Shown: positions 10,940-22,660, counted from the first letter of the stretch. The stretch is 64,000 nucleotides of DNA from Haemophilus parainfluenzae ATCC 33392 (GCF_031191205.1 NZ_CP133470.1:1185501-1249500), one strand, 5' to 3'. The notes: generated from the letters alone by a model not told the origin. Numbers and translations: made by a program.

Positions 10940-11539
10940 TTAATTGGTATATTGATTAATTGCGTTAGTAACTTCTTGATCTTGATAAATATTATTAACA
11001 ATATCTTTGAAGGTTTCGCCTAACACTTTTTGAATTTCATCATTGCTCGCATTAAATGCGCCAGACTGTGAACGGGTTGCATTAAAGGTTTTGTTGTATT
11101 GTCCGCGTGGACCTTGTACATAAACAACCGCTTGAATTTTGCTGTTCAAGGTATAACGTAAATTGCCTTGATCTACGTGAGTGTTGAATTCTTTCACTTC
11201 AACGGTTACACCAGCATTTGCATTATTCGCTTGTCCGATACGGAAACCTTTGCTGACTAAATTTTGTTGCATCACTTGTTGGAAAAGTTGAGTAACGCTT
11301 GGTGAGGCATTTAATTTAATTAGCTCGCCTGATTTAGTATAAGTTGCAATTTCTTGTTGTGGACGAGAATCACGAGTATTAACTGTTACCACTGCGGATT
11401 GGTTAATATTCATTGATGCAGTCGGTGATTGAGGGGTAAAAGTTAAGGTATTAGATTGCGCTTGGCAACCCGCTAAAAATAATGTCGCAGCGGCTAACGT
11501 CATTGCTGATAATGCTTTGATTTTGTTTGTTACTTTCAT
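10940..11539 (-). CDS. YajG-type lipoprotein
   Basis: This 199-residue protein has a signal peptide ending in lipobox LAGC followed by QAQSN, so it should be lipidated and periplasm-facing. The body ([31 protein letters not shown]) matches the YajG lipoprotein family, whose function is uncharacterised. It is a single gene divergent from bolA. Its stop codon lies in an AT-rich palindrome (about 10917-10942) that may be a weak terminator. Confidence 0.85.
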   Translation of the reverse strand: MKVTNKIKALSAMTLAAATLFLAGCQAQSNTLTFTPQSPTASMNINQSAVVTVNTRDSRPQQEIATYTKSGELIKLNASPSVTQLFQQVMQQNLVSKGFRIGQANNANAGVTVEVKEFNTHVDQGNLRYTLNSKIQAVVYVQGPRGQYNKTFNATRSQSGAFNASNDEIQKVLGETFKDIVNNIYQDQEVTNAINQYTN

Positions 11540-11623
11540 AATTTCCTCATTGAATTAGGTTAATTTGTGTTATTCTTACAAACTTAACGCTGAATGTATA
11601 GCAAAAAGTTAGGGAGTTTATTT

Positions 11624-11935
11624 ATGTCAAAACAGCAAGAATTATTAGAGAGAATTCAAGCCGAATTTCAACCGCACTTTGCCACCGTAGAAAATGAAAG
11701 TCATATGCACAGTTCCGGTCGAGGGGCTGATTCTCATTTTAAATTAGTGATTGTCAGCGATGCTTTTGAAGGCATGCGCAAGGTGCAGCGCCACCAAAAA
11801 CTTTACCAACTTTTTGACGATGATTTAAAAAATGGCATTCACGCATTAGCGCTTCACCTTTATACAAAAAGCGAATGGGAGAGCATAGGTGAAGCATTTC
11901 CAAAATCACCAAATTGTCTTGGTGTTGGACAGTAA
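11624..11935 (+). CDS. bolA: BolA family protein
   Basis: BolA proteins are small regulators that partner with monothiol glutaredoxins in Fe-S handling and affect morphology in E. coli. The product from 11624 is 103 residues, the family norm, with the conserved HSSGRGADSHFKLVIVSDAF core and HALALH near the C-terminus. I chose 11624 because a GGGAG site lies seven bases upstream. An upstream in-frame ATG at 11594 lacks a site and adds atypical residues. Confidence 0.92.
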   Translation: MSKQQELLERIQAEFQPHFATVENESHMHSSGRGADSHFKLVIVSDAFEGMRKVQRHQKLYQLFDDDLKNGIHALALHLYTKSEWESIGEAFPKSPNCLGVGQ

Positions 11936-11973
11936 GTATTTCCTTACGTTCCCTATATTAGATTTTCATAAGA

Positions 11974-12000
11974 AGAGAGAAGGTGGCTATCCTTCTCTCT
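11974..12000 (+). terminator. Rho-independent terminator of bolA
   Basis: AGAGAGAAGG (11974-11983) pairs with CCTTCTCTCT (11991-12000), with a 7-base loop, followed by TTTTATTTT. Confidence 0.93.
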
Positions 12001-12334
12001 TTTTATTTTAAAATCATTTTATCCGTATTCTTGATAAACGTTGGTTTAGAAATATTCACAAATATTTCACAAAAAGTAAGGGTATAAAGTGGCATAAAAG
12101 CTCAATTTTAGATAAAATGGGGCGCTTTTAATTTTCGAATTTCAATTTCTGGATGTGTAAGTGATTCCTTACTCGTCGAGGAATTAAATAGATTTGAGTT
12201 TTTAAATTTATGTGTCAGTTAATAATGCTTTGATCTTAAAAGTGTTTTCTGTCACGCTCAATCGCGAGATTGCTTTTAGAGTATATGCTTTAATCGCAAT
12301 CGTGTTTTTAACCTAGAAAAGTAGTGCAAACAGT
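12001..12334 (+). promoter_or_regulatory. nqr upstream region, no gene seen
   Basis: This is 334 bases of AT-rich non-coding DNA between the bolA terminator and nqrA. It must hold the nqr promoter, but I cannot single out a convincing -35/-10 pair. A small hairpin CAATC-GCGA-GATTG lies near 12260. No long ORF or recognisable riboswitch is visible. Confidence 0.4.
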
Positions 12335-13678
12335 ATGATTACAATCAAAAAAGGCTTGGATCTTCCTATTGCAGGAAAACCAGCACAAGTAATCCATAGC
12401 GGTAACGCTGTGAATCAGGTTGCGATTCTTGGTGAAGAGTATGTGGGTATGCGTCCTTCTATGAAGGTTCGCGAAGGCGATGTCGTGAAAAAAGGCCAAG
12501 TGCTTTTTGAAGATAAGAAAAACCCTGGAGTGGTTTTTACTGCCCCTGCTAGTGGTACTATCACTGTAATTAATCGTGGCGAAAAACGTGTATTACAATC
12601 TGTGGTCATTGATGTGCAAGGTAACGATCAAGTTACTTTCGCTAAATATAACGCAGGTGAGCTCAATACGCTTTCTTCCGAACAAGTCAAACAAAATCTC
12701 GTTGAATCCGGTTTGTGGACTGCATTCCGCACTCGTCCGTTCAGCAAAGTGCCTGCCTTAGATGCAGAACCTTCTTCTCTGTTTGTAAATGCGATGGATA
12801 CCAATCCTTTGGCTGCAAATCCAGAGGTGGTATTAAAAGAGCATTGGCAAGATTTTATTGACGGTTTAACGGTATTAAGTCGTCTATTCCCAAATAAACC
12901 ATTAAATCTATGTAAAGCGGGTGATAGCAATATCCCAACCGTGGATTTACCTAACCTTAAAGTACATGATTTTGGCGGAGTCCATCCAGCTGGTTTAGTA
13001 GGTACTCATATTCACTTTATCGATCCGGTTGGTGTAAATAAAACCGTATGGCACATCAATTATCAAGATGTGATTGCTGTCGGTAAATTATTCACCACGG
13101 GCGAACTTTATGTAGAACGCATTATTTCTCTTGCGGGTCCGCAAGTGAAAGAGCCTCGTTTAGTTCGTACCGTAATCGGTGCTAACCTTTCTCAATTAAC
13201 GGCAGGTGAATTAAAAGACGGTAATAACCGTGTAATTTCTGGTTCAGTACTTTGTGGTCAAACCGCAAAAGATGCTCACGACTATTTAGGTCGTTATGCA
13301 TTACAAGTTTCTGTGATTGCAGAAGGTAATGAGAAAGAGTTCTTAGGTTGGATCACACCACAATCGAACAAATATTCGATTACCCGTACCGTATTAGGTC
13401 ACTTTGGTAAGAAATTATTCAATTTCACTACTGCAGAAAATGGTGGTGAGCGTGCAATGGTACCAATCGGTAGCTATGAGCGCGTAATGCCGTTGGATAT
13501 TTTACCGACATTATTATTACGTGATTTAATCGTGGGTGATACCGATGGTGCACAAGCGTTAGGTTGTCTTGAATTAGATGAAGAAGACTTAGCATTATGT
13601 TCTTTCGTTTGCCCGGGCAAATATGAATACGGTTCAATCTTGCGTCAAGTATTAGATAAGATTGAGAAGGAAGGTTAA
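12335..13678 (+). CDS. nqrA: Na+-translocating NADH-quinone reductase subunit A
   Basis: NqrA is the cytoplasmic subunit of the six-subunit sodium-pumping NADH:quinone oxidoreductase and takes part in quinone binding. The 447-residue product starts [16 protein letters not shown], the characteristic NqrA N-terminus. The later motifs [11 protein letters not shown] and [21 protein letters not shown] are also family-typical. It is the first gene of a tight nqrABCDEF operon, with two bases separating it from nqrB. Confidence 0.97.
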   Translation: MITIKKGLDLPIAGKPAQVIHSGNAVNQVAILGEEYVGMRPSMKVREGDVVKKGQVLFEDKKNPGVVFTAPASGTITVINRGEKRVLQSVVIDVQGNDQVTFAKYNAGELNTLSSEQVKQNLVESGLWTAFRTRPFSKVPALDAEPSSLFVNAMDTNPLAANPEVVLKEHWQDFIDGLTVLSRLFPNKPLNLCKAGDSNIPTVDLPNLKVHDFGGVHPAGLVGTHIHFIDPVGVNKTVWHINYQDVIAVGKLFTTGELYVERIISLAGPQVKEPRLVRTVIGANLSQLTAGELKDGNNRVISGSVLCGQTAKDAHDYLGRYALQVSVIAEGNEKEFLGWITPQSNKYSITRTVLGHFGKKLFNFTTAENGGERAMVPIGSYERVMPLDILPTLLLRDLIVGDTDGAQALGCLELDEEDLALCSFVCPGKYEYGSILRQVLDKIEKEG

Positions 13679-13680
13679 AA

Positions 13681-14916
13681 ATGGGTTTAAAAAATCTTTT
13701 TGAAAAAATGGAACCCGCGTTTTTACCAGGTGGTAAATACAGCAAGCTTTATCCGGTCTTTGAATCGATTTATACCTTGCTTTATACACCAGGTACGGTA
13801 ACGCACAAAAACACACACGTTCGTGATGCGTTAGACTCAAAACGTATGATGATTACGGTTTTCCTTGCGTTGTTCCCAGCGATTTTCTATGGGATGTACA
13901 ATGTGGGTAACCAAGCGATCCCTGCCTTAAATCAATTAGGCAATTTAGATCAATTAATTGCTAACGATTGGCACTATGCGCTTGCAAGTTCATTAGGTTT
14001 AGATTTAACCAATAATGCAACTTGGGGCTCAAAAATGGCGTTAGGGGCGATCTTCTTCTTACCAATTTACTTAGTGGTATTTACCGTTTGTACAATTTGG
14101 GAATTATTATTCTCAGTGGTACGTGGTCATGAAGTAAATGAAGGGATGTTCGTTTCAACCATTTTATTTGCGTTAATCGTTCCACCAACATTACCATTAT
14201 GGCAAGCTGCACTTGGTATCAGCTTTGGTATCGTGGTAGCGAAAGAAATCTTCGGTGGTGTAGGTCGTAACTTTATGAACCCTGCGCTTGCGGGTCGTGC
14301 ATTCTTATTCTTTGCTTATCCGGCTCAAATTTCCGGTGACTTAGTATGGACTGCAGCAGATGGTTTTTCAGGCGCAACCGCACTTTCACAATGGTCTCAA
14401 GGTGGTCAAGCAGCATTACAACACACTGTAACCGGTCAACCTATTACTTGGATGGATGCATTCATTGGTAATATTCCAGGTTCAATGGGTGAGGTTTCAA
14501 CGCTTGCGTTGTTAATCGGTGGTGCAGTGATTGTATTCACTCGAATTGCTTCTTGGCGCATTATGGCTGGTGTCATGATCGGTATGATTGGTACTGCAAC
14601 CTTATTCAACTTAATCGGTTCTGATTCTAACCAAATGTTCTCAATGCCTTGGCATTGGCACTTTGTATTAGGTGGTTTTGCACTTGGTATGATCTTCATG
14701 GCTACAGACCCTGTATCCGCTTCATTTACCAACACGGGTAAATGGTGGTACGGTGCGTTAATTGGCGTGATGGCTGTATTAATTCGTACAGTGAACCCAG
14801 CTTATCCAGAAGGGATGATGTTAGCGATTTTATTTGCAAACTTATTTGCACCAATTTTCGACTACATCGTGGTTCAAGCAAATATCAAACGTCGGAGAGC
14901 AAGAACAAATGGCTAA
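13681..14916 (+). CDS. nqrB: Na+-NQR subunit B
   Basis: NqrB is the membrane subunit carrying covalently bound FMN and riboflavin and forming the main Na+ channel. The 411-residue protein shows many hydrophobic segments. The flavinylation motif is SGATALS (near residue 234), whose threonine is expected to be linked to FMN by ApbE. It overlaps the start of nqrC by 8 bases, indicating translational coupling. Confidence 0.97.
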   Translation: MGLKNLFEKMEPAFLPGGKYSKLYPVFESIYTLLYTPGTVTHKNTHVRDALDSKRMMITVFLALFPAIFYGMYNVGNQAIPALNQLGNLDQLIANDWHYALASSLGLDLTNNATWGSKMALGAIFFLPIYLVVFTVCTIWELLFSVVRGHEVNEGMFVSTILFALIVPPTLPLWQAALGISFGIVVAKEIFGGVGRNFMNPALAGRAFLFFAYPAQISGDLVWTAADGFSGATALSQWSQGGQAALQHTVTGQPITWMDAFIGNIPGSMGEVSTLALLIGGAVIVFTRIASWRIMAGVMIGMIGTATLFNLIGSDSNQMFSMPWHWHFVLGGFALGMIFMATDPVSASFTNTGKWWYGALIGVMAVLIRTVNPAYPEGMMLAILFANLFAPIFDYIVVQANIKRRRARTNG

Positions 14917-15700
14917 ATTTAATAAAGATAGCGTTAGCGGTACAGTTACCGTTGTTGTGTTGCTAAGTTTAGTGTGTTCTATCGTGGTTTCTGGTGCTGC
15001 AGTAGCATTAAAATCCAAACAAGATGAACAAAAAGCACTCGACGTTCAACGTAACATTTTAACTGTTGCTGGCTTAATGAAAGAAGATAATGCATCAGTA
15101 ATTAAAGACACTTACAGCAAATTTATTGAACCACGTTTAGTGGATTTGCAAAGTGGTGATTACGTTCAAGCTTCAGCAGAAGAAATTAATAAATTTGAAC
15201 CTAAAGATGCCGTTAAAGATCCAGCTAAAAGCCAAGCTATCCCAGCTGAGGCAGATAAAGCAGGAATTAAGGTTCGTGCAAACCAAGCGCGTGTTTATCT
15301 TGTAAAAGATGAACAAGGCAATGTAACCCAAGTTGTATTACCAATGTATGGCCGTGGTTTATGGTCAACCATGTATGGTTTTGTTTCTGTTGCACCAGAT
15401 GCGAATACCATCAAAGGTATTACTTACTATGATCAAGGTGAAACAGCTGGTCTTGGGGGCGAAATTGCGAACCCACGTTGGCAAGCACAGTTCGTTGATA
15501 AAAAATTATTCGATGAACAAGGTAACCAAAAATTCAAAATCTACAAAGGTAGCTCTGCTGCAGATAAAGAGCACGGTGTAGATGGTTTATCAGGTGCAAC
15601 TTTAACCAGTAACGGTGTTCAAGGTTCATTTGATTATTGGTTCAGCCAAAATGGCTTTGGTCCATTCTTAGCGAAATTTAAAGCAGGAGAAATCAAATAA
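14909..15700 (+). CDS. nqrC: Na+-NQR subunit C
   Basis: NqrC carries the second covalent FMN. From the ATG at 14909 ([13 protein letters not shown]) it is 263 residues, with one N-terminal membrane helix and the FMN-attachment motif [10 protein letters not shown] near residue 230. An upstream in-frame ATG at 14834 would give 25 extra residues inside nqrB and is rejected. A GGAGAG site lies just upstream of the chosen ATG. Confidence 0.96.
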   Translation: MAKFNKDSVSGTVTVVVLLSLVCSIVVSGAAVALKSKQDEQKALDVQRNILTVAGLMKEDNASVIKDTYSKFIEPRLVDLQSGDYVQASAEEINKFEPKDAVKDPAKSQAIPAEADKAGIKVRANQARVYLVKDEQGNVTQVVLPMYGRGLWSTMYGFVSVAPDANTIKGITYYDQGETAGLGGEIANPRWQAQFVDKKLFDEQGNQKFKIYKGSSAADKEHGVDGLSGATLTSNGVQGSFDYWFSQNGFGPFLAKFKAGEIK

Positions 15701-16329
15701 TGGCTGATGCAAAAGTAAACTTAAAAGGTCTTTTATTCGATCCTATTGTTAAAAATAACCCGATTGCCTTGCAAATTTTGGGTATCTGTTCTGCATTAGC
15801 GGTAACGACCCAATTACAAACTGCGATCGTTATGGCGATTGCGGTAAGTTTGGTAACCGGTTTCTCCAGTTTGTTCATTTCATTGATTCGTAACTATATT
15901 CCAAATAGTATCCGTATCATTGTGCAACTGGCAATTATCGCATCTTTAGTAATCTTGGTTGACCAAGTATTAAAAGCTTATGCTTATGGTTTATCTAAAC
16001 AGCTTTCTGTATTCGTTGGTCTTATCATTACAAACTGTATCGTAATGGGACGCGCAGAAGCGTTTGCGATGAAATCACCTCCGCTAGAAAGCTTTGTTGA
16101 TGGTATCGGTAACGGTTTAGGTTATGGTGCGATCTTATTAATTGTTGCAACATTACGTGAACTAATCGGTTCTGGTCGTTTATTTGGTTTCCCTGTATTC
16201 CAAACAATTCAAGACGGTGGTTGGTATCAACCAAACGGTTTATTCCTTCTTGCACCAAGTGCGTTCTTTATTATTGGCTTCGTTATTTGGGGCTTAAGAA
16301 CGTGGAAACCTGAGCAACAGGAGAAATAA
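15700..16329 (+). CDS. nqrD: Na+-NQR subunit D
   Basis: NqrD is one of two homologous membrane subunits that together hold an intramembrane iron centre. The 209-residue product has six hydrophobic segments and conserved cysteines in [10 protein letters not shown] and [15 protein letters not shown], the expected iron ligands. Its start overlaps the last base of nqrC. Confidence 0.96.
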   Translation: MADAKVNLKGLLFDPIVKNNPIALQILGICSALAVTTQLQTAIVMAIAVSLVTGFSSLFISLIRNYIPNSIRIIVQLAIIASLVILVDQVLKAYAYGLSKQLSVFVGLIITNCIVMGRAEAFAMKSPPLESFVDGIGNGLGYGAILLIVATLRELIGSGRLFGFPVFQTIQDGGWYQPNGLFLLAPSAFFIIGFVIWGLRTWKPEQQEK

Positions 16330-16332
16330 TCA

Positions 16333-16929
16333 ATGGAACATTATATTAGCCTATTTGTGAAGGCGATCTTCATTGAAAATATGGCGCTTTCTTTCTTCTT
16401 AGGTATGTGTACTTTCCTTGCCGTATCGAAAAAAGTGTCAACAGCATTCGGCTTAGGGGTTGCAGTAACAGTGGTGCTTGGTATTTCTGTGCCGGCGAAC
16501 CAATTTGTGTTCGAACATGTGTTAAAAGATAGCGCCTTAGTTGAAGGGGTAGATTTATCCTTCTTAAGCTTTATTACGTTTATCGGGATTATCGCAGGTA
16601 TCGTTCAAATTCTTGAAATGACTTTAGATAAATTCTTCCCTGCACTTTATAACGCATTAGGTATCTTCCTTCCACTTATCGCCGTAAACTGTGCGATCTT
16701 TGGTGGTGTATCTTTTGCGGTACAACGTGAATACACTTTTGCAGAATCTGCAGTTTATGGTGTGGGTGCAGGGCTTGGTTGGATGTTAGCAATCGTTGCG
16801 CTTGCAGGCTTAACCGAAAAAATGAAATATGCCGATGTACCGGCAGGCTTAAAAGGATTAGGGATTACCTTTATTACTGCGGGCTTGATGGCGCTTGGCT
16901 TTATGTCATTCTCTGGTATTCAGTTATAA
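16333..16929 (+). CDS. nqrE: Na+-NQR subunit E
   Basis: NqrE is the membrane partner of NqrD. The 198-residue protein shows the paired conserved cysteines [10 protein letters not shown] (about residue 26) and [10 protein letters not shown] (about residue 120) that ligate the iron centre with NqrD. It starts three bases after the nqrD stop. Confidence 0.96.
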   Translation: MEHYISLFVKAIFIENMALSFFLGMCTFLAVSKKVSTAFGLGVAVTVVLGISVPANQFVFEHVLKDSALVEGVDLSFLSFITFIGIIAGIVQILEMTLDKFFPALYNALGIFLPLIAVNCAIFGGVSFAVQREYTFAESAVYGVGAGLGWMLAIVALAGLTEKMKYADVPAGLKGLGITFITAGLMALGFMSFSGIQL

Positions 16930-16939
16930 GGAGGCATAA

Positions 16940-18175
16940 ATGAGCGAATCTTCAATTTTATTATTAGGTGTTGCGGCATTTACGGTTATCCTTTTAGTGC
17001 TCGTTGCGATTATTTTATTCGCTAAATCAAAATTAGTGGATTCTGGTGATATCACCATTTCTATTAATGACGATCCTGAAAAAGCGATTACTTTACCAGC
17101 TGGTGGCAAATTACTTGGTGCATTAGCAAGTAAAGGTATTTTCGTTTCTTCTGCTTGTGGTGGCGGTGGCTCTTGTGGCCAATGTATTGTGAAAGTGAAA
17201 AGTGGTGGTGGTGAAATTCTTCCAACTGAACTTTCTCATATTAATAAACGTGAAGCAAAAGAAGGTTATCGTTTAGCTTGCCAAGTGAATGTAAAAGGCA
17301 ACATGGACGTTGAACTTCCAGAAGAAATCTTCGGCGTGAAAAAATGGGAATGTACTGTTATTTCTAACGATAACAAAGCAACCTTCATCAAAGAGCTTAA
17401 ATTGGCTATTCCTGAAGGCGAAGAAGTACCTTTCCGTGCCGGTGGTTATATTCAAATCGAAGCTGATCCACATACGGTTTACTATAAAGATTTCGATATT
17501 CCAGAAGAATACCATGAGGACTGGGATAAATACGACTTATGGCGTTATGTGTCTAAAGTAGACGAGCATATTATCCGTGCTTATTCTATGGCTTCATACC
17601 CAGAAGAGAAAGGCATCATTATGCTTAACGTGCGTATTGCAACGCCTCCACCACGTCAACCTGATGCACCTCCAGGTCAAATGTCTTCGTACATTTGGTC
17701 ATTAAAAGCGGGTGATAAAGTGACAATTTCTGGTCCATTCGGTGAATTCTTTGCGAAAGAAACTGACAATGAAATGGTCTTCATCGGTGGTGGTGCGGGT
17801 ATGGCACCAATGCGTTCTCATATCTTTGACCAATTAAAACGTTTACATTCTAAACGTAAAATGTCATTCTGGTATGGTGCACGTTCTAAACGTGAAATGT
17901 TCTATGTAGAAGATTTTGATCAGCTTCAAGCAGAAAATCCAAACTTTACATGGCACGTGGCATTATCTGATCCGTTACCAGAAGATAACTGGACAGGTTA
18001 CACCGGCTTTATTCACAACGTACTTTATGAAAACTACTTGAAAAATCATGAAGCACCTGAAGATTGTGAATACTACATGTGTGGACCTCCAGTGATGAAC
18101 GCTGCGGTAATCAAAATGTTGAAAGACCTCGGTGTTGAAGATGAAAACATCTTATTAGATGACTTCGGTGGTTGA
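16940..18175 (+). CDS. nqrF: Na+-NQR subunit F (NADH-oxidising)
   Basis: NqrF is the electron-input subunit. It oxidises NADH at an FAD and passes electrons to a [2Fe-2S] cluster. The 411-residue protein has an N-terminal membrane helix and a ferredoxin domain with [12 protein letters not shown] (about residues 68-79). A ferredoxin reductase module follows, with FAD-binding [12 protein letters not shown]-binding [13 protein letters not shown] and C-terminal [10 protein letters not shown]. An AAGGAGG site precedes the start. Confidence 0.97.
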   Translation: MSESSILLLGVAAFTVILLVLVAIILFAKSKLVDSGDITISINDDPEKAITLPAGGKLLGALASKGIFVSSACGGGGSCGQCIVKVKSGGGEILPTELSHINKREAKEGYRLACQVNVKGNMDVELPEEIFGVKKWECTVISNDNKATFIKELKLAIPEGEEVPFRAGGYIQIEADPHTVYYKDFDIPEEYHEDWDKYDLWRYVSKVDEHIIRAYSMASYPEEKGIIMLNVRIATPPPRQPDAPPGQMSSYIWSLKAGDKVTISGPFGEFFAKETDNEMVFIGGGAGMAPMRSHIFDQLKRLHSKRKMSFWYGARSKREMFYVEDFDQLQAENPNFTWHVALSDPLPEDNWTGYTGFIHNVLYENYLKNHEAPEDCEYYMCGPPVMNAAVIKMLKDLGVEDENILLDDFGG

Positions 18176-18203
18176 TTTTAGTTAATCAAAACATCATGAA
18201 AAC

Positions 18204-18232
18204 TGACCGCACTTTGTGATGAAGTGCGGTCA
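18204..18232 (+). terminator. Paired uptake-signal terminator after nqrF
   Basis: TGACCGCACTT (18204-18214) and AAGTGCGGTCA (18222-18232) are inverted uptake-signal cores forming an 11-bp stem with a 7-base loop. Paired signals doubling as terminators are well known in Haemophilus. Confidence 0.8.
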
Positions 18233-18319
18233 ATATTTAAGGTGTTTTTAGAAAATTTTCTATGATTACAGGTAAATTTTGTTTAGTTTGCTAGTAGTTC
18301 ACAGATTTAGGAAATCCAG

Positions 18320-19360
18320 ATGAAAAAATTAATAAGCGGTATCGTGGCGGTGGCAATGGCATTAAGTCTTGCAGCCTGTGAAAAAGAAACAAAAGTTATC
18401 TCATTAAGTGGTAAAACAATGGGAACAACTTATCATGTTAAATACCTTGATGAAGGCTCAATGAAAGCAACATCTGAAAAGACGCATGAAGAAATTGAAG
18501 CTATCTTAAAAGATGTGAACGCGAAAATGTCCACTTACAAAAAAGATTCGGAATTGAGTCGTTTCAATCAAAATACCCAAGTGAATACACCGATTGAGAT
18601 TTCAGCAGATTTTGCCAAAGTATTGGCCGAAGCGATTCGTTTAAATAAAGTGACTGAAGGTGCATTGGATGTAACTGTTGGCCCTGTCGTTAATTTATGG
18701 GGATTTGGCCCGGAAAAACGTCCAGAAAAACAACCTACACCAGAACAATTAGCTGAACGCCAAGCTTGGGTTGGTATTGATAAAATTGCCCTCGATATGA
18801 GTGCTGCCAAACCGACATTAAGCAAAGCACTTCCTCAAGTTTATGTCGATTTGTCCTCGATTGCTAAAGGCTTTGGCGTTGATCTGGTCGCTGAAAAGTT
18901 AGAACAATTAAATGCTCAGAATTACATGGTTGAAATCGGCGGAGAAATTCGTGCGAAAGGAAAAAATATTGAAGGCAAACCTTGGCAGATCGCAATTGAA
19001 AAACCAACTACAACAGGTGAAAGAGCGGTTGAAGCTGTCATTGGATTAGACAATATGGGAATGGCAAGTTCTGGCGATTATCGAATTTACTTTGAAGAAA
19101 ATGGTAAACGCTTTGCTCATGAAATTGATCCGAAAACAGGTTATCCAATTCAGCATCATTTAGCCTCAATTACGGTACTTGCACCAACTTCAATGACTGC
19201 AGATGGCTTATCAACAGGGTTATTTGTGCTTGGTGAAGACAAGGCGTTAGAAGTGGCTGAGAAAAATAATCTTGCCGTTTATTTAATCATTAAAACAGAT
19301 AATGGTTTTGTGACAAAATCATCCTCTGCTTTCAAAAAATTAACAGAAACAAAAGAATAG
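18320..19360 (+). CDS. apbE: FAD:protein FMN transferase ApbE (lipoprotein)
   Basis: ApbE transfers FMN from FAD to threonine in NqrB and NqrC. The 346-residue protein has a signal peptide with lipobox LAAC then EKETK. It carries the ApbE motifs GKTMGTTYHVKY, VDLSSIAKGFGVD and IDPKTGYPI. Its position directly after nqrF and before nqrM supports a dedicated Na+-NQR maturation role. Confidence 0.96.
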   Translation: MKKLISGIVAVAMALSLAACEKETKVISLSGKTMGTTYHVKYLDEGSMKATSEKTHEEIEAILKDVNAKMSTYKKDSELSRFNQNTQVNTPIEISADFAKVLAEAIRLNKVTEGALDVTVGPVVNLWGFGPEKRPEKQPTPEQLAERQAWVGIDKIALDMSAAKPTLSKALPQVYVDLSSIAKGFGVDLVAEKLEQLNAQNYMVEIGGEIRAKGKNIEGKPWQIAIEKPTTTGERAVEAVIGLDNMGMASSGDYRIYFEENGKRFAHEIDPKTGYPIQHHLASITVLAPTSMTADGLSTGLFVLGEDKALEVAEKNNLAVYLIIKTDNGFVTKSSSAFKKLTETKE

Positions 19361-19362
19361 TT

Positions 19363-19623
19363 ATGCAAACTTTATTTTTTACTTTAATCGCTTTCGTCGC
19401 AATTATATTGTTGATGTCTATCGGATTTATTATCAAAAAACAAAGTTTAAAAGGCAGCTGCGGTGGTTTATCTACCCTTGGTATTGCCAAAGCTTGTGAT
19501 TGTGATAAACCTTGCGACACGCTTCAATCAAAATTAGATGCGGGCGATAAACAAGCAAAAGCCGAATATGAGCAAAAATTTGCGAAAAAAGATGGTGATT
19601 CGCAATTTTATGAAGTGAAATAA
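19363..19623 (+). CDS. nqrM: Na+-NQR maturation protein NqrM
   Basis: NqrM (DUF539) is needed to assemble the iron centre between NqrD and NqrE. The 86-residue product has one N-terminal membrane helix and a cysteine-rich segment, KGSCGGLSTLGIAKACDC followed by KPCD, with the four expected cysteines. It starts two bases after apbE and ends the Nqr maturation pair. Confidence 0.93.
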   Translation: MQTLFFTLIAFVAIILLMSIGFIIKKQSLKGSCGGLSTLGIAKACDCDKPCDTLQSKLDAGDKQAKAEYEQKFAKKDGDSQFYEVK

Positions 19624-19723
19624 CTTGCATCAAAAATGACCGCACTTTATGTGCAAAATTATTTTGCCGTTTTCTCATTCAATGACCAATGTGCTTCGCC
19701 TTAGCCGAAGTTACGGGAGAACT

Positions 19724-20878
19724 ATGTTAATTTCAAATACTTATAATCAATACTTTCCTCAATTGACGCAAGAACAGCTTGCGAGAAATGCGACAAAAAA
19801 AGTCATTTGTGGTATGTCTGGCGGAGTGGATTCTTCTGTGTCAGCTTTTATTCTTCAACAGCAAGGCTATCAGGTGGAAGGCCTGTTTATGAAAAACTGG
19901 GAAGAAGATGATGATACGGATTACTGCACTGCAGCAGCTGATCTTGCAGATGCTCAGGCTGTATGTGATAAGTTGGGGATTAAACTACATAAAATTAATT
20001 TTGCTGCAGAATATTGGGATAATGTATTTGAGCATTTTTTAACTGAATATAAAGCAGGGCGCACGCCGAACCCAGATATTTTGTGTAATAAAGAAATTAA
20101 ATTTAAAGCATTTTTAGAATATGCAGCTGAAGATCTTGGTGCTCATTACATTGCAACAGGGCATTATGTACGTAGGGCTGGTGATGATGAAAATGCAAAA
20201 TTATTACGTGGTTTAGATGCTAATAAAGATCAAAGTTATTTTCTTTATACCTTAAGCCATAAACAAGTGGGACAAAGTTTATTCCCCGTTGGTGAAATTG
20301 AGAAGCCCATTGTTCGCGCTATTGCTGAAGAGCTTGGCTTAATTACGGCGAAGAAAAAAGACTCTACCGGTATTTGTTTTATTGGTGAGCGTAAATTTAA
20401 GGATTTCTTAGCTCGTTACTTACCGGCTCAACCTGGTGATATTCGTACTGTTGATGGTGAAATTATTGGTCGCCATGATGGTTTGATGTATCACACGTTG
20501 GGACAGCGTAAAGGGTTAGGCATTGGTGGTTTAAAAAATGCGGGTGATGAGGCTTGGTATGTGGTAGATAAGGATGTTGAAAATAATGAGCTTATTGTCG
20601 CTCAGGGGCATGACCATCCTCGTTTATTTTCAAAAGGTTTGATTGCTAGCCAATTACATTGGGTTGATCGCGAGCCAATTCGTGAATTAGTACGTTGCAC
20701 GGTTAAAACACGTTATCGCCAACAAGATATTCCTTGTGTGATTGAACCGATTGATGATGAAACTATTCGAGTGATTTTCGATGAACCTCAATCAGCCGTC
20801 ACACCAGGACAATCTGCCGTATTTTACCTTGGTGAAATTTGTTTGGGCGGTGGGATTATCGAAGAACGGATTAAATAA
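19724..20878 (+). CDS. mnmA: tRNA-specific 2-thiouridylase MnmA
   Basis: MnmA makes the 2-thio group of mnm5s2U34 in tRNA-Glu, -Gln and -Lys. From ATG 19724 it has 384 residues. The PP-loop ATP motif is [13 protein letters not shown], and the catalytic cysteines lie in [12 protein letters not shown] and [12 protein letters not shown] chose 19724 because GGGAGA lies seven bases upstream and the protein then begins like H. influenzae MnmA. An upstream ATG at 19649 adds a non-conserved stretch. Confidence 0.96.
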   Translation: MLISNTYNQYFPQLTQEQLARNATKKVICGMSGGVDSSVSAFILQQQGYQVEGLFMKNWEEDDDTDYCTAAADLADAQAVCDKLGIKLHKINFAAEYWDNVFEHFLTEYKAGRTPNPDILCNKEIKFKAFLEYAAEDLGAHYIATGHYVRRAGDDENAKLLRGLDANKDQSYFLYTLSHKQVGQSLFPVGEIEKPIVRAIAEELGLITAKKKDSTGICFIGERKFKDFLARYLPAQPGDIRTVDGEIIGRHDGLMYHTLGQRKGLGIGGLKNAGDEAWYVVDKDVENNELIVAQGHDHPRLFSKGLIASQLHWVDREPIRELVRCTVKTRYRQQDIPCVIEPIDDETIRVIFDEPQSAVTPGQSAVFYLGEICLGGGIIEERIK

Positions 20879-20884
20879 CCTAAC

Positions 20885-20913
20885 AAAAAAGGCTTGGGAT
20901 CCCAAGCCTTTTT
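20885..20913 (+). terminator. Bidirectional terminator, mnmA / left rplS
   Basis: AAAAAAGGCTTGGG and its complement form a palindromic stem with T runs on both sides, between converging mnmA and rplS. The stem sequence resembles the terminator after the second rplS copy (34839-34866), but loop and spacing differ. Confidence 0.9.
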
Positions 20914-20923
20914 CTTTGCGAAA

Positions 20924-21274
20924 TTATTCGCCCAAACGCTCTTTAATACGAGCAGATTTACCTGAACGTTCACGTAAGTAGTAAAGTTTAGCTTTACGTA
21001 CTGCACCTTTACGTTTAACAACGATAGAATCTACAGCTGGAGAGTGAGTTTGGAATACACGCTCAACACCTACGCCGTTAGATACTTTACGTAAAGTGAA
21101 TGCTGAGTGCAAGCCACGGTTACGAATTGCAATAACCACGCCTTCGAATGCTTGCAAACGACGTTTGCTACCTTCAACTACCCATACTTTAACTTCTAAA
21201 GTATCACCTGGGCGGAAACTAGGTACGTTTTGTTTTAATTGTTCTTGTTCAAGTTGTTTGATAATGTTAGACAT
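20924..21274 (-). CDS. rplS: 50S ribosomal protein L19 (left copy)
   Basis: L19 is a large-subunit protein at the 30S-50S interface. The 116-residue product begins [15 protein letters not shown] and contains [16 protein letters not shown] and [15 protein letters not shown], typical of L19. It is the last gene of the rpsP-rimM-trmD-rplS operon. The protein is identical to the one encoded at 34477-34827. Confidence 0.96.
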   Translation of the reverse strand: MSNIIKQLEQEQLKQNVPSFRPGDTLEVKVWVVEGSKRRLQAFEGVVIAIRNRGLHSAFTLRKVSNGVGVERVFQTHSPAVDSIVVKRKGAVRKAKLYYLRERSGKSARIKERLGE

Positions 21275-21310
21275 TGTTTGATCCTTTATTGATCCTAGAT
21301 GTAACTGAAA

Positions 21311-22051
21311 CTAACTGTTATATTCGGCTTGCGCTTCTTTTAACAGCTTACGTTGTTCGTCAGTCAGAGCTAGGCCTTCTAAGAGCTCAGGGCGTCGGAG
21401 CCACGTTCTTTGTAGCGATTGTTTTAATCGCCATTTCCGAATTTCTTCGTGGTGTCCCGACATCAGCACGGGCGGTACCGTTAATCCTTCTAACACTTCC
21501 GGTCTGGTGTAATGCGGGCAATCTAATAAACCATCTGCAAAAGAATCCTCTTCTGCCGAAGCTTGTTTGCCTAATACACCGGGAATAAATCGCGCAACAG
21601 CATCAATTAATGTCATTGCCGGCAATTCCCCACCGGTCAGAACGTAATCGCCGATTGACCATTCTTCATCAATTTCAGTTTGAATCAATCGCTCATCAAT
21701 ACCTTCGTAACGTCCACATACCAAAATCAATTTCTGATTTTGAGCAAGTTCCGTTATGCCACCTTGATCGAGTTTACGTCCTTGTGGCGAAAGGTAAATC
21801 ACCTTTGCGCCTTCTCCTGCAGCTGCTCTCGCAGCATGAATCGCATCCCGTAAAGGTTGCACCATCATCAGCATTCCCGGACCACCACCATAAGGACGGT
21901 CATCCACGGTTTTATGCTTGTCGAATGTAAAATCTCTTGGATTCCAACATTCCACTTGCAGAAGATTGTGTTTTACGGCTTTACCTGTAACCCCAAATTC
22001 CGTAATCGCTTTAAACATTTCGGGGAACAATGAAATTACCCCTATCCACAT
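21311..22051 (-). CDS. trmD: tRNA (guanine-N1-)-methyltransferase TrmD (left copy)
   Basis: TrmD makes m1G37 in tRNAs and prevents +1 frameshifting. It is normally an essential single-copy gene. The 246-residue protein shows the trefoil-knot SAM-binding segments [14 protein letters not shown] and [17 protein letters not shown]. It is identical to the copy at 33700-34440, so this genome would have two complete trmD genes. Confidence 0.96.
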   Translation of the reverse strand: MWIGVISLFPEMFKAITEFGVTGKAVKHNLLQVECWNPRDFTFDKHKTVDDRPYGGGPGMLMMVQPLRDAIHAARAAAGEGAKVIYLSPQGRKLDQGGITELAQNQKLILVCGRYEGIDERLIQTEIDEEWSIGDYVLTGGELPAMTLIDAVARFIPGVLGKQASAEEDSFADGLLDCPHYTRPEVLEGLTVPPVLMSGHHEEIRKWRLKQSLQRTWLRRPELLEGLALTDEQRKLLKEAQAEYNS

Positions 22052-22088
22052 AAAAAGCCTACTACATTACGTTTGTGCATACTTGAGA

Positions 22089-22616
22089 TTAGAAACCAGC
22101 GTCCCAATCCACTTCAATTGTTTTCGTGGTGAGATCGACTCTTTTAACTACTTGTTCATACAAAAACGGAATTAACCGCTCTTGTTTCCCAAAAGCATCT
22201 TTAGTATTGGCTTTAACCACTAACACATCATTAGAACCGGTTTCCATCATCTCTGTTACCGTTCCCATTGTATAACCTTCTAGGTTGACGACTGAACAAC
22301 CGATTAAATCGTGCCAGTAATAATCGCCTTCTTCCAGTTCAGGGAAAACAGATAAATCCACACCAATTTCAACATTCGCTAAAGTTTGTGCAGCTTCACG
22401 ATCATCAACGCCTTTTAATTTAACGATGATTTCGTGATTATGATGACGCCAGTTTTCTAATTCAGTTGGCTGCCATTCACCTTTGATTTTTAAAAACCAA
22501 GGTTGATAATCAAAAATGCTTTCAGCTTGTTCTGTTGATGAATAAATACGTAACCACCCACGGATACCGTAGGTTGAGCCTAATTTGCCCACAACTTCAA
22601 TGCGTTGTTGTTCCAT
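22089..22616 (-). CDS. rimM: Ribosome maturation factor RimM (left copy)
   Basis: RimM assists maturation of the 30S head, binding S19. The 175-residue product begins [20 protein letters not shown] and has the PRC-barrel segment [12 protein letters not shown] chose the ATG at 22616, which has an AGGTG site seven bases upstream. A GTG three codons earlier lies too close to that site. It is identical to the copy at 33135-33662. Confidence 0.95.
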   Translation of the reverse strand: MEQQRIEVVGKLGSTYGIRGWLRIYSSTEQAESIFDYQPWFLKIKGEWQPTELENWRHHNHEIIVKLKGVDDREAAQTLANVEIGVDLSVFPELEEGDYYWHDLIGCSVVNLEGYTMGTVTEMMETGSNDVLVVKANTKDAFGKQERLIPFLYEQVVKRVDLTTKTIEVDWDAGF

Positions 22617-22660
22617 ATTTTTCACCTATCTTAGTTTAAGAACTAAATCAAAAAGCGAGA

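Noticed and set aside
12001..12334. Riboswitch or small RNA upstream of nqrA
   Set aside because: Only one small hairpin and no recognisable motif were seen, which is not enough to call one.
14834..14908. Upstream start of nqrC inside nqrB
   Set aside because: The family N-terminus MAKFNKDS starts at 14909 with a ribosome site.
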